From positions 434,001 through 498,000 of the forward strand of contig NZ_JODC01000001.1 of assembly GCF_000720765.1 (NCBI RefSeq): a stretch of 64,000 nucleotides of DNA. Direction: 5' to 3'. The position numbers were made by a program, and so were the translations under genes. Below, one piece after another: positions 1 to 7,246 of this stretch. A model generated the notes under the pieces. It was not told the origin of the DNA, made no database searches, and saw only the letters and a program-made list of their open reading frames with translations. Position 1 is the first letter of the stretch, and each line of letters begins with the position of its first letter. The stretch is from Streptomyces sp. NRRL S-646 (GTDB taxonomy: Bacteria; Actinomycetota; Actinomycetes; Streptomycetales; Streptomycetaceae).

Positions 1-603
1 CCGCCCCGGCAGCGGCGCCCCGCGTGAGACCAGCAGCGCCAGCACCAGCACACCCGCCAGCCACAGCACACCGAACAACAGCGTCAGCGGCACGTCCGTC
101 CTGAAGCCGACCTTCGGCGCCACGCCGAACAGGTCGCCGATGTCGCCGAGGGTGCCGTTGCCGAGGTCGACCGCGAAGGTCTGGCGGGCGCCGAGGGCCA
201 GGCCGAGCAGCGCCAGCAGCCACACCACGGCGACCCGGGCCGCCCACCCGGCCAGCTCCGCGGCGCCGGCGACGGCCCGGTGCCGCAACGGGCGCAGGAA
301 ACCTGCCGCGAGGACGAGGGCCCCGGCCAGTGTCACCGACAGCGGGATCACGGTCATTCCGGCCGCGGACTCGGCCAGCGCGCCGGCGTTTCCCGACAGC
401 TCGATCGTGCCGCCGACGGCCGTCACCACCGTCGCCGCGACCACCCGGGGGAACGCGCCGTCCGGGAGATCCGCCGCCCCGGCCGCCCACAACCCCAGGC
501 CGGCCACGATGCCCATGACGATCAGTGCGGTCAGCACCCCGGCCAGGGCCTGCACCCAGCCGTGGCGGGCGACGGCCAGGTCGGAGGGGGTTCGCGGGCT
601 CAC
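1..603 (-). CDS. Streptophobe-family integral membrane protein (N-terminal part, runs off the window)
   Basis: Reading on the minus strand, a GTG at 603 opens a frame with no stop to the window edge, giving 201 codons of an incomplete protein. It begins VSPRTPSDLAVARHGWVQAL and alternates hydrophobic helices with short polar turns: roughly residues 18-42, 50-65, 75-105, 113-130 and 165-190. The 'HGWVQAL' start and 'LWAAGAADLPDGAFP' segment are what I remember of the streptomycete streptophobe family, large polytopic membrane proteins of unknown function. Family assignment is from memory; membrane topology is visible directly. It is divergent from the DUF6777 gene. The C-terminal part lies outside the window, so nothing can be said about it. 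Confidence 0.7.
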   Translation of the reverse strand, partial: MSPRTPSDLAVARHGWVQALAGVLTALIVMGIVAGLGLWAAGAADLPDGAFPRVVAATVVTAVGGTIELSGNAGALAESAAGMTVIPLSVTLAGALVLAAGFLRPLRHRAVAGAAELAGWAARVAVVWLLALLGLALGARQTFAVDLGNGTLGDIGDLFGVAPKVGFRTDVPLTLLFGVLWLAGVLVLALLVSRGAPLPGR

Positions 604-763
604 CCTCGCCACGCTAAGCAGCGCCCGCGCGCCCCGCCCGCCGGGAGGGCCGTCCGCGTCGGCTTGCGGGCGGCACCGCACCGGAGCACACAATGGTTGC
701 GGCAGGTAGGAAAGCGGCACAACTCGGGGCGGCCGCAGGAAACCGCATCGGGAAGAAGAGCTC

Positions 764-1882
764 GTGAGCCTCGAACCGCCGTCCTCCGGACGCCCCACAG
801 GCCCCCCTTCCGGCCCGCTCTCGGGCCCCTCCCAGCCCCCCTCGGGCCCGCCCTCACAGCCACCGGGCAGCAGCGGCGGCACACCTCCGCCGCCGCCCCA
901 CCGCCCCTGGTGGAAGTCTGCACCCCGCGTCGCCGTGCTGACCACCGTGGTGGTCGCCGCCGTGGTCCTGGCCGTCGTCTTCAGCCGGTCCGGCGGCGGC
1001 CCGGGCAAGGGTGGAGAAGTCTTCCTGCAGGCCGCGGGCAAGACCGGCCCCGAGCCGTTCACGCAGTCGACGGCAACGCAGAGCTCCGCCCCGGCCGTCC
1101 CCGCCTCTCCGGCCACCGGATCGGCGCCGGCGAACGCGGTACGGGCCGTGGACGGCGGGGCGCCCGGACTGTACGGCGGCACCCGCAACATCTCCAGCTG
1201 CGACGTGGAGGGACAGATCAAGGCCCTCCGAGCGGCCCCGCCGAAGAACACGGCGTTCGCCTCGGTCGCCGACGTCGCCCCCTCCCGGGTCCCCGCCTAC
1301 CTCCGCGCGCTCACCCCCGTACAGCTGCGCATGGACACCCGCGTCACCAACCACGGCTACCGCGACGGCGCCGCCACCAGCTACCAGGCCGTCCTGCAGG
1401 CGGGCACGGCCGTCCTCGTCGACGGCCGCGGGGTGCCGCGCGTGCGCTGCGCCTGCGGCAACCCGCTGACGCCGCCCGTCGCCCAGCAGACCACCCCGAA
1501 GCGGACCGGTGACACCTGGCCGTCCTACCGCCCCTCGAACGTCGTCGTGGTCACGCCCGCACCGCAGATCATCAACATCTTCGTCATCTACGACCCCGAC
1601 CACGGCGAATGGATCTCCCGGCACCGGGGCGACACGGGCCACCACGACCACCGGACCAAGCCGCCGGTCAAGCCCTCCCCGTCGGTGAGCGTCTCCACGC
1701 CTACGGCACCCTCGTCGTCGTCCACGTGCGCCTCCGGCACGCCGGCCCCCTGCCCGCCGACGTCGACCGCCCCCTCCTCCTCGCCGAGCACCGAATCACC
1801 CTCCACCGGGACCGGGACGACCGAGCCGGAGTCACCCGGGGACACCGGCACGTACAGTGCTCCCGAGTCGAGCACCACATGA
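764..1882 (+). CDS. DUF6777-type membrane-anchored protein
   Basis: 372 residues from GTG 764, preceded by GAAGAG. Residues 1-50 are a proline/serine/glycine-rich cytoplasmic tail. One transmembrane helix lies at about 56-73. The extracytoplasmic part opens with 'GEVFLQAAGKTGPEPFT', the motif I associate with the streptomycete DUF6777 domain, and contains Cys residues in 'SSCDVEG' and 'VRCACGN' that could form disulfides. The C-terminal 90 residues are a low-complexity Ser/Thr/Pro stretch typical of wall-spanning linkers. Topology therefore looks like a type II anchored surface protein. Function is unknown. It stands alone between the divergent streptophobe gene and the ATPase gene. Confidence 0.75.
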   Translation: MSLEPPSSGRPTGPPSGPLSGPSQPPSGPPSQPPGSSGGTPPPPPHRPWWKSAPRVAVLTTVVVAAVVLAVVFSRSGGGPGKGGEVFLQAAGKTGPEPFTQSTATQSSAPAVPASPATGSAPANAVRAVDGGAPGLYGGTRNISSCDVEGQIKALRAAPPKNTAFASVADVAPSRVPAYLRALTPVQLRMDTRVTNHGYRDGAATSYQAVLQAGTAVLVDGRGVPRVRCACGNPLTPPVAQQTTPKRTGDTWPSYRPSNVVVVTPAPQIINIFVIYDPDHGEWISRHRGDTGHHDHRTKPPVKPSPSVSVSTPTAPSSSSTCASGTPAPCPPTSTAPSSSPSTESPSTGTGTTEPESPGDTGTYSAPESSTT

Positions 1883-1999
1883 CCGGCCTTCCGCGTGTTT
1901 GGGGACACATCGGCCCGGACGGGGACTGCCGGGCGCGGCTCGGGGTAGCAGCACTGATGCAGCAGCGTCCGGCCTGGCCGGCTTCCGAGAGAGACATGC

Positions 2000-2455
2000 A
2001 TGATCGAGCACGTGGGCGGGGCAGTGATACCGACTGGTTTCGACGTGCCCGTGGAACCGCTACGACGGGCGGCGCACTACACCGGCGAACCGGGATGCAT
2101 CGCCGAGGCACGGTCCTTCGCCGCGCACTTCGTGGGCCGGCTCCGCACCGAGTGGTGCGCCAAGATCGACGACCGCGCCCAGGAAGAGGTGCTGCTGGTC
2201 GTGAGCGAACTGGTCACCAACGCGGACCGGCACAGCAACGGGCCGTACATCCTGGAGCTCGAGGGCACCGACACCGCGGTCACGGTACGCGTCTACGACA
2301 GCAGCGCAGCCCTGCCGCGCCGCTTCCCGCGTGACCCCGAGCGCGTCGGCCGGCACGGCCTGGAGATAGTCCATGTGCTGGCGAGGCAGGTCACCGTGGA
2401 GCGGGTGCCGGTCGGCAAGCGGGTGTCCGCCGTGGTGGGCCTGACCAGCGCGTGA
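2000..2455 (+). CDS. RsbW-like ATP-binding regulatory protein (HATPase_c_2)
   Basis: 151 residues from ATG 2000, with GAGAGAGA upstream. It is a stand-alone GHKL ATPase domain. The N-box is at residues 66-80 (VSELVTNADRHS, with E70 and N74), an acidic G1 position falls at D100, and a short G2 box (GRHGLEIV) at 117-124. Streptomyces have many of these anti-sigma-factor-like or phosphatase-partner kinases. They bind anti-anti-sigma factors or sigma factors of the SigB/SigF group. A sigma factor of that group lies next door in convergent orientation, which makes a partnership possible but does not prove it. No membrane segment and no receiver domain are present. Confidence 0.8.
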   Translation: MIEHVGGAVIPTGFDVPVEPLRRAAHYTGEPGCIAEARSFAAHFVGRLRTEWCAKIDDRAQEEVLLVVSELVTNADRHSNGPYILELEGTDTAVTVRVYDSSAALPRRFPRDPERVGRHGLEIVHVLARQVTVERVPVGKRVSAVVGLTSA

Positions 2456-2489
2456 CCGCCGCGGCCGACCGTGTCGGCGCGGCGGTCAC
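2452..2489. terminator. Bidirectional hairpin between convergent ATPase and sigma genes
   Basis: The inverted repeat has arms GTGACCGCCGCGGCCGAC and GTCGGCGCGGCGGTCAC, pairing over 17 bp with one bulged base around a CGT loop. It starts at the stop codon of the ATPase gene and ends 20 nt before the stop of the sigma gene, so it can serve both transcripts. There is no T-run, as is usual in streptomycetes. Confidence 0.7.
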
Positions 2490-2508
2490 GGATGCGACCG
2501 GCTGCTCC

Positions 2509-3396
2509 TCACGCGCAGCCGAGCTCGCCCAGCATTCCCTGGCGCAGTTGCGCGATGATCCGCTTGATCAGGCGGGACACATGCATCTGCGAGCAGCCGA
2601 GTCGTTCGCCGATCTCCGCCTGGGTGGCCTCCTCGACGAACCTCATGTGGATGATCTGGCGGTCGCGCTCACCGAGCTCCGCCATCAGCGGGGCCAGCGA
2701 CTGGAAGTCCTCGACGAGCCGCAGCCCGTCCTCCTCCACGCCGATGAAGTCGGCGAGCACCGCCTCGCCGCCTTCCGGGCCCTCGCCGGTGAGCGCCGCG
2801 TCCAGGGAGGAGGAGTTGTAGCCGTTGGACGCTATCTGCGCCTCGATCACCTCGTCCTCGGAGATGTTCATCAGGGTGGCGAGCTCGGGAACCGTCGGCT
2901 CCCGGTCCAGCCGACTGGCGAGTTCCTCGCGCGCCTTGGCCAGCTCGACGCGCAGCTCCTGCAGCCTGCGCGGCACATGCACCGCCCAGGTGGTGTCACG
3001 GAAGAAACGCTTGATCTCGCCGACGATGTACGGCAGCGCGAACGACGTGAACTCGACCTCACGGGACAGCTCGAACCGGTCGATCGCCTTGATCAGGCCG
3101 ATCATCCCGGTCTGGACGATGTCCTCCATGTCGTCGCCGCGTCCACGGAACCGTCCGGCTGCGAACCGCACCAGCGAGATGTTCATCTCGATGAGCGTGT
3201 TGCGGGCGTACTGGAATTCGTGCGTGCCCTCCTCGAGCTCCGAGAGGCGCTGGAAAAACTGACGGGAAAGCTCCCGTGCGTCACGCGGAGCCACGCTGCG
3301 TGGCTCCGCGATCCCCGGCAGTGGTCCATCACCCGTGCAGGTCCCGGCGGTCCTCTCGACGACCTCTGCCTCCGACCGTTCCACGGCGGTGTCCAT
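2509..3396 (-). CDS. RNA polymerase sigma factor, SigB/SigF/SigG subfamily
   Basis: 295 residues from ATG 3396, with GGGAGAGG just upstream; the frame stays open further upstream but would run into the divergent popR gene. Region 2 (about 60-135) contains 'NTLIEMNISLVRFAA', 'DIVQTGMIGLIKAIDRFE' and 'FTSFALPYIVGEIKRFFRD'. Region 3 follows (about 140-200). Region 4 has the helix-turn-helix 'TQAEIGERLGCSQMHVSRLIKRI' close to the C-terminus. This is a complete group 3 stress/development sigma factor. Its genomic position beside popR and clpP3-clpP4 resembles that of S. coelicolor sigL as I recall it, but I do not assign the symbol. A sigma-B-like promoter can be drawn upstream, suggesting control by itself or a paralogue. 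Confidence 0.92.
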   Translation of the reverse strand: MDTAVERSEAEVVERTAGTCTGDGPLPGIAEPRSVAPRDARELSRQFFQRLSELEEGTHEFQYARNTLIEMNISLVRFAAGRFRGRGDDMEDIVQTGMIGLIKAIDRFELSREVEFTSFALPYIVGEIKRFFRDTTWAVHVPRRLQELRVELAKAREELASRLDREPTVPELATLMNISEDEVIEAQIASNGYNSSSLDAALTGEGPEGGEAVLADFIGVEEDGLRLVEDFQSLAPLMAELGERDRQIIHMRFVEEATQAEIGERLGCSQMHVSRLIKRIIAQLRQGMLGELGCA

Positions 3397-3453
3397 GTCC
3401 TCTCCCACGAAGTCACGGTTCGACGTCTGTCTGCGTCGCTCTGCTGTATGCGC

Positions 3454-3478
3454 GTACCCGCTGTGCGCGAGGACATGC
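3454..3478 (-). promoter_or_regulatory. Candidate sigma-B-type promoter of the sigma factor gene
   Basis: On the minus strand GCAT (3475-3478) is followed after 15 bases by GGGTAC (3454-3459). This fits the relaxed GNNT-N14-16-GGGTAC/T pattern known for Streptomyces SigB-group promoters. The -10 lies 57 bases upstream of the ATG at 3396. The -35 is weak, so this is tentative. Confidence 0.45.
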
Positions 3479-3588
3479 CCGCGACCGGGGACAGGACACA
3501 CCGTCACCGCAGAACCCGCCTCTGTGATTCCACCCAGGGCGGAATGCCGATCCCTTCCCATCCAGGCGGGGGAATCTAGTCTGAAGCC

Positions 3589-3981
3589 GTGAGCAGCCAA
3601 GCGCCGAACGAAGCCGATGTCATTCCGCTGCGCCGCCCGCAGGGCGAGCGGCCCGCCGCCCCGCCTCCGCCGCCCAGGGAGCCCCTGTTGCGGGACCTCG
3701 TCGGCGACGTCCTGCGGCGCGAACGCCTCGCCCAGGAGCGCACCCTGAAGGACGTGGCCGACGCGGCCCGGATCTCCATGCCGTATCTCTCCGAGGTGGA
3801 GCGCGGTCGCAAGGAGGCCTCCTCCGAGGTCCTCGCGGCCGCCGCCCACGCCCTCGGACTCGGCCTCGGCGACCTGCTGTCGCGGGCTCAGGGTGAGCTC
3901 GTCCGGATCAGCAGCCGGCAGCCCGGCAGGAGCCGCCGGACGTCGACTTCGCCGTACGACGGACTCTGCCTGGCCGCCTGA
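3589..3981 (+). CDS. popR: PopR/ClgR-type XRE activator of clpP genes
   Basis: 130 residues from GTG 3589. A proline-rich N-terminus precedes an XRE helix-turn-helix (about 28-85: RLAQERTLKDVADAARISMP, then 'SEVERGRKEAS'), the form seen in ClgR and PopR. The protein ends in LCLAA. In S. lividans, PopR activates the clpP3 clpP4 operon and is itself degraded by ClpP1P2 through its C-terminal Ala-Ala. Both the terminal alanines and the neighbouring clpP pair fit that description. It is divergent from the sigma factor and convergent with clpP4. The likely target is the inverted repeat at 5323-5354 upstream of clpP3. ClgR proper is the alternative, but the location favours PopR. Confidence 0.85.
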   Translation: MSSQAPNEADVIPLRRPQGERPAAPPPPPREPLLRDLVGDVLRRERLAQERTLKDVADAARISMPYLSEVERGRKEASSEVLAAAAHALGLGLGDLLSRAQGELVRISSRQPGRSRRTSTSPYDGLCLAA

Positions 3982-4003
3982 CGGACACTTGCGGGACGGC
4001 GCC

Positions 4004-4606
4004 TCAGACCGCGGCGAGGCGCCGGCTCAGCACCTCGTCGGCCAGCCCGTACGCCACCGCCTCCTCGGCGGTGAAGACCTTGTCGCGGTCCATGTCGGCA
4101 CGCAGCGTGGCGATGTCGTGCCCGGTGTGCCGGGCCAGCACCTGCTCGACCTGGGAGCGGATCCGGACCATTTCCTGGGCCTGGAGCGCGAGGTCGGAGA
4201 TCATGCCCCGGCTGCCACCGGCGGCGGGCTGACCGAGCAGCACGCGCGCGTGCTCCAGCACGAACCGCCGCCCGGGATCCCCGCCCGCCAGCAGGACGGC
4301 CGCCGTGGAGGCTGCCTGGCCGACGCAGAACGTCGAGATCGGCGCCTGCACGAACGTCATCGTGTCGTAGATCGCCATCAGTGAAGTGAACGAGCCGCCG
4401 GGGGAGTTGAGGTAGATCGCGATCTCGTTCTCCGGTGCCGACGACTCCAGATGGAGCAGTTGCGCGATGACGACGTTGGCCACGCCGTCGTCGATCTCGG
4501 TGCCGAGGAAGATGATGCGCTCGGACAGCAGCCGGCTGAACACGTCGGAGGACCGCTCGCCGTGCGCGGTGCGCTCGACGACGTACGGAATCGTGTAGTT
4601 GCCCAT
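4004..4606 (-). CDS. clpP4: ClpP4-type ATP-dependent protease subunit lacking the catalytic His
   Basis: 200 residues from ATG 4606, one base after the clpP3 stop, so translationally coupled; the ribosome site GGGGCTG lies inside clpP3. The ClpP fold is intact: 'FLGTEIDD', 'YLNSPGGS', and nucleophile Ser100 in GQAAS. The position 25 residues later, where ClpP proteins have His in M-x-H-Q-P, reads '[10 protein letters not shown]' with Gly125. The codon is GGT, not a one-base slip from CAC. An Asp-rich segment (DMDRDKVF, 171-178) remains. By family knowledge this subunit should be proteolytically inactive and probably works as a structural or regulatory ring paired with ClpP3. Confidence 0.9.
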   Translation of the reverse strand: MGNYTIPYVVERTAHGERSSDVFSRLLSERIIFLGTEIDDGVANVVIAQLLHLESSAPENEIAIYLNSPGGSFTSLMAIYDTMTFVQAPISTFCVGQAASTAAVLLAGGDPGRRFVLEHARVLLGQPAAGGSRGMISDLALQAQEMVRIRSQVEQVLARHTGHDIATLRADMDRDKVFTAEEAVAYGLADEVLSRRLAAV

Positions 4607-4607
4607 G

Positions 4608-5246
4608 TCACAGCCCCATCCGTCGCTTCGAGGCGGCCGGGCGGACATCCGCAAGGGACTCCAGGACCCGGTCCACCATGCCGTACTCCCTGGCCTCCTC
4701 GGCCGTGAACCAGCGGTCGCGGTCGCCGTCCCGCGCGATGGTCTCCGGGGACTGGCCCGTGTTCTCGGCGATGAGCCGCTCCATGGTCCGCTTGGTGTGC
4801 TCCAGGTTCTCCGCCTGGATCTCGATGTCGGCGGTGGTGCCGCCGATGCCCGCCGACCCCTGGTGCATCATGATCCGCGCGTTCGGCAGGGCGTACCGCT
4901 TGCCGGGTGTGCCGCCGCACAGCAGGAACTGGCCCATGCTGGCCGCGAATCCCATGGCGAGCGTCGAGACGTCGTTGGGGATCAGCCGCATCGTGTCGTA
5001 GATCGCGAGGCCCGCGTGCACGGAGCCGCCCGGGCTGTTGATGTACAGGCTGATGTCGGTGCGCGGATCCTCCGCGGACAGCAGGAGCAACTGCGCGCAG
5101 ACCCGGTTCGCGGAGACCTCGTCGACCTGGGTGCCGAGGAACACGATGCGCTGGCCGAGGAGTTGGGCCGCGAGATGGTCGTCGAGCCGGCTGGGCGGGG
5201 TGTCGCCCTCCTCGGCGCGGGGCGCGAGCGTGGTGAGTGGAGTCAT
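4608..5246 (-). CDS. clpP3: ClpP3-type ATP-dependent Clp protease proteolytic subunit
   Basis: 212 residues from ATG 5246, preceded by GGGAGAAA. The complete Ser-His-Asp set is visible: Ser103 in GFAASMGQ, His128 in [10 protein letters not shown] (25 residues later, the usual spacing), and Asp in DGDRDRWF (about 173-180). 'INSPGGS' and 'FLGTQVD' are also present. It is the promoter-proximal gene of a two-gene operon with clpP4. In Streptomyces this accessory pair is normally silent and is induced by PopR when ClpP1P2 is compromised. The upstream 13-bp inverted repeat is the probable operator. The naming ClpP3 versus ClpP4 follows gene order only. Confidence 0.92.
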   Translation of the reverse strand: MTPLTTLAPRAEEGDTPPSRLDDHLAAQLLGQRIVFLGTQVDEVSANRVCAQLLLLSAEDPRTDISLYINSPGGSVHAGLAIYDTMRLIPNDVSTLAMGFAASMGQFLLCGGTPGKRYALPNARIMMHQGSAGIGGTTADIEIQAENLEHTKRTMERLIAENTGQSPETIARDGDRDRWFTAEEAREYGMVDRVLESLADVRPAASKRRMGL

Positions 5247-5322
5247 GGTCTCTGGTTTCTCCCGTCGAGCGGTGATGCCGTCGACTCCACTCTTGGCCCC
5301 GCCCCGGCCCCGCATGCGGTTT

Positions 5323-5354
5323 CTCTGCCCGTGGCAGATTCGCCACGGGCAGAG
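5323..5354. promoter_or_regulatory. PopR-box-like palindrome and 13-bp inverted repeat upstream of clpP3
   Basis: Arms CTCTGCCCGTGGC (5323-5335) and GCCACGGGCAGAG (5342-5354) are perfect complements around AGATTC. Nested in the left part is TCTGCC-CGT-GGCAGA (5324-5338), which matches the TTCTGCC-N3-GGCAGAA form I recall for the PopR box. It lies 77 bases upstream of the clpP3 ATG and 8 bases past the stop of the epoxide hydrolase gene, so it may also act as that gene's terminator. Confidence 0.65.
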
Positions 5355-5361
5355 CCCGCTC

Positions 5362-6570
5362 TCAGCCCTTCTCGCGCAACTGCCGGAAGAACGCCCGCAC
5401 GTCCTTGACCAGCAGATCGGGCTCCTCCATCGCGGCGAAGTGCCCGCCGCGGTCGAGCTCCGTCCAGCGCACGATGTTCTCCGTACGCTCGGCCTTGTGG
5501 CGCAGTGGGATCTGGAGCTCGGCGGGGAAGAGGGCGAGCGCGGTCGGAGCGGTCGACGGCTCGGCCGGCCGGGCGACACGGCCCGTCGCATGGGCGCGCT
5601 CGTAGTAGATACGGGCGGCGGAACCGGCGGTCCCGGTCAGCCAGTACAGCATCACGTTGGTGAGCATCCGGTCCCGGTCCACGGCCTCCTCCGGCAGCAG
5701 CGCCGAGTCCGTCCACTCCCGGAACTTCTCCACGATCCAGGCAAGTTGGCCGACGGGCGAGTCGCTGAGCGCGTACGCCAGGGTCTGCGGCCGGGTGGAG
5801 TGCAGGACGGCGTACCCTGTGCCCTCGCGCGACCATTCGCTCCACCGGCGCCAGGACAGCAGCGCCCGCTCCTGCTCCTCCGTGCCCAGCTGGTCCAACT
5901 CGGCCGGCGTCGGTTCGGTGGCCTGCTGCGCGCCCGGGAGCAGGTTGAGATGCACGCCGATCACCCGGTCCGGGTGCGCGCGCCCCAGCTCGCGGGAGAT
6001 GGCGGCGCCCCAGTCGCCGCCCTGCGCGCCGAACTGCTCGTAGCCGAGCCGTCGCATCAGCTCGGCCCATGCGTCGGCGACCCGGCCCGCCTCCCAGCCC
6101 GTGTCGGCGGCAGGCCCGGACAGCCCGAACCCGGGGATGCTCGGTACGACGACGTGGAACGCGTCGGCCGGGTCACCGCCGTGCGCGCGGGGGTCGGCGA
6201 GCGGCCCGACGACGTCCAGGAACTCGACAATGGACCCCGGCCAGCCGTGCGTGATGATCAGCGGGGTGGCGTTCGGCTCGGGGGAGCGGACGTGGGCGAA
6301 GTGGACGGTCGATCCGTCGATCGTCGTGGTGAACTGGGGCCACTCGTTGAGCTGCGCCTCGGCGGCTCGCCAGTCGTAGGAGTTGCGCCAGTAGTGGTGG
6401 AGCTCGCGCAGATAGTCGTCCGGCACGCCGTAGGCCCACCCGGTGCCGGGCAGCTCGTCCGGCCAGCGGGTGCGGTCCAGGCGTTCGTGGAGGTCGTCGA
6501 GGTCGCTCTGCGGGATGTCGATGCGGAAGGGCCGGATACTGTCCGCGGTCTCTGCGGGCGAAGACGTCAT
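5362..6570 (-). CDS. Epoxide hydrolase, alpha/beta-hydrolase fold with EHN domain
   Basis: 402 residues from ATG 6570; an in-frame extension to 6756 is rejected because it would overlap the divergent VOC gene. The N-terminal EHN domain (about 10-115: FRIDIPQSDLDDLHERLDRT, 'WPDELPGTGWAYG') is typical of juvenile-hormone/microsomal-type epoxide hydrolases. The oxyanion motif HGWPGS is near residue 130, the nucleophile Asp is in GGDWGA (about 205), and the catalytic His is in RGGHFAAMEEP near the C-terminus. Such enzymes open epoxides to diols. No signal peptide is seen. The gene is divergent from a VOC protein, with an 18-bp palindrome in the shared promoter region. Confidence 0.88.
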   Translation of the reverse strand: MTSSPAETADSIRPFRIDIPQSDLDDLHERLDRTRWPDELPGTGWAYGVPDDYLRELHHYWRNSYDWRAAEAQLNEWPQFTTTIDGSTVHFAHVRSPEPNATPLIITHGWPGSIVEFLDVVGPLADPRAHGGDPADAFHVVVPSIPGFGLSGPAADTGWEAGRVADAWAELMRRLGYEQFGAQGGDWGAAISRELGRAHPDRVIGVHLNLLPGAQQATEPTPAELDQLGTEEQERALLSWRRWSEWSREGTGYAVLHSTRPQTLAYALSDSPVGQLAWIVEKFREWTDSALLPEEAVDRDRMLTNVMLYWLTGTAGSAARIYYERAHATGRVARPAEPSTAPTALALFPAELQIPLRHKAERTENIVRWTELDRGGHFAAMEEPDLLVKDVRAFFRQLREKG

Positions 6571-6614
6571 GGCCGCGAGCCTAGTTCCGGGCGGGGATGC
6601 GGCCACCCGGATTA

Positions 6615-6632
6615 ATCGGTCGCCCGACCGAT
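6615..6632. promoter_or_regulatory. 18-bp palindromic operator between divergent epoxide hydrolase and VOC genes
   Basis: ATCGGTCG-CC-CGACCGAT is a perfect inverted repeat, 45 bases from the hydrolase ATG and 62 bases from the VOC ATG. The form is like TetR-family operators. No regulator gene is adjacent, so a trans-acting repressor would be needed. Confidence 0.6.
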
Positions 6633-6693
6633 GAGTTCCGCGGCGAGGATCAGTCGGTACAGGTGACCGCGTTCCACGCCCCAGGAGGTGCTC

Positions 6694-7176
6694 ATGACCA
6701 CCGACGGATTCACCACATGTCTCTGGTTCGACGGCCAGGCGGAGGAGGCCGCGCACTACTACGTGTCGATCTTCAAGAACTCCAGCATCGGCCGTGTCGG
6801 CCGCAACGTCGAGGGAGGCGCGGGTCCCGCCGGCTCGGTGCTGGCCGTGGACTTCACGGCCAACGGCCAGAAGTTCGTCGCGTTGAACGGCGGCCCGCAG
6901 TTCAAGTTCAACGAGTCGGTCTCCTTCCAGATCTTCTGCGCGGACCAGGAGGAGATCGACTACTACTGGGCCAAGCTCACCGAGGGCGGCGGCGAGCCCG
7001 GCCCCTGCGGCTGGCTCAAGGACAAGTACGGCCTGTCCTGGCAGGTCGTGCCCGACAGGCTCATCGACATGATCAGTGATGCGGACCAGGAGAAGGCGTC
7101 CCGCACGACCAAGGCGTTCATGGCGATGAGCAAGTTCGACATCGCCGCCCTGGAGAGGGCCTACGCGGGCGAGTGA
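6694..7176 (+). CDS. VOC-superfamily protein, PhnB/3-demethylubiquinone methyltransferase-like
   Basis: 160 residues from ATG 6694. AGGAGG (6683-6688) lies five bases upstream and decides this start; the GTG at 6688 is inside the ribosome site. The beta-alpha-beta fold is recognisable from 'GFTTCLWFDGQAEEAAHYYV', 'FKNSSIG', 'LNGGPQFKFNESVSF' and 'YGLSWQVVP'. These proteins form dimers with a metal or ligand pocket and are often small-molecule binding or resistance factors; the exact substrate cannot be read. It is divergent from the epoxide hydrolase and may share the palindromic operator. Confidence 0.85.
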   Translation: MTTDGFTTCLWFDGQAEEAAHYYVSIFKNSSIGRVGRNVEGGAGPAGSVLAVDFTANGQKFVALNGGPQFKFNESVSFQIFCADQEEIDYYWAKLTEGGGEPGPCGWLKDKYGLSWQVVPDRLIDMISDADQEKASRTTKAFMAMSKFDIAALERAYAGE

Positions 7177-7198
7177 CGGTCGCTCCTGGGTGACGCCC

Positions 7199-7227
7199 GC
7201 CCGCCCTCCGCGGGGAAGGGGGCGGGC
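7199..7227. terminator. GC hairpin between convergent VOC and glycosidase genes
   Basis: Arms GCCCGCCC (7199-7206) and GGGCGGGC (7220-7227) flank a 13-base loop. It lies 23 bases after the VOC stop and 20 bases before the glycosidase stop, so it can end both transcripts. The repeat is low-complexity, so confidence is moderate. Confidence 0.5.
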
Positions 7228-7246
7228 TGGCGGCAGTGCACGTCCG

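Noticed and set aside
3397..3849. Longer N-terminus for the sigma factor
   Set aside because: It would overlap the divergent popR gene, and the ATG at 3396 has its own GGGAGAGG.
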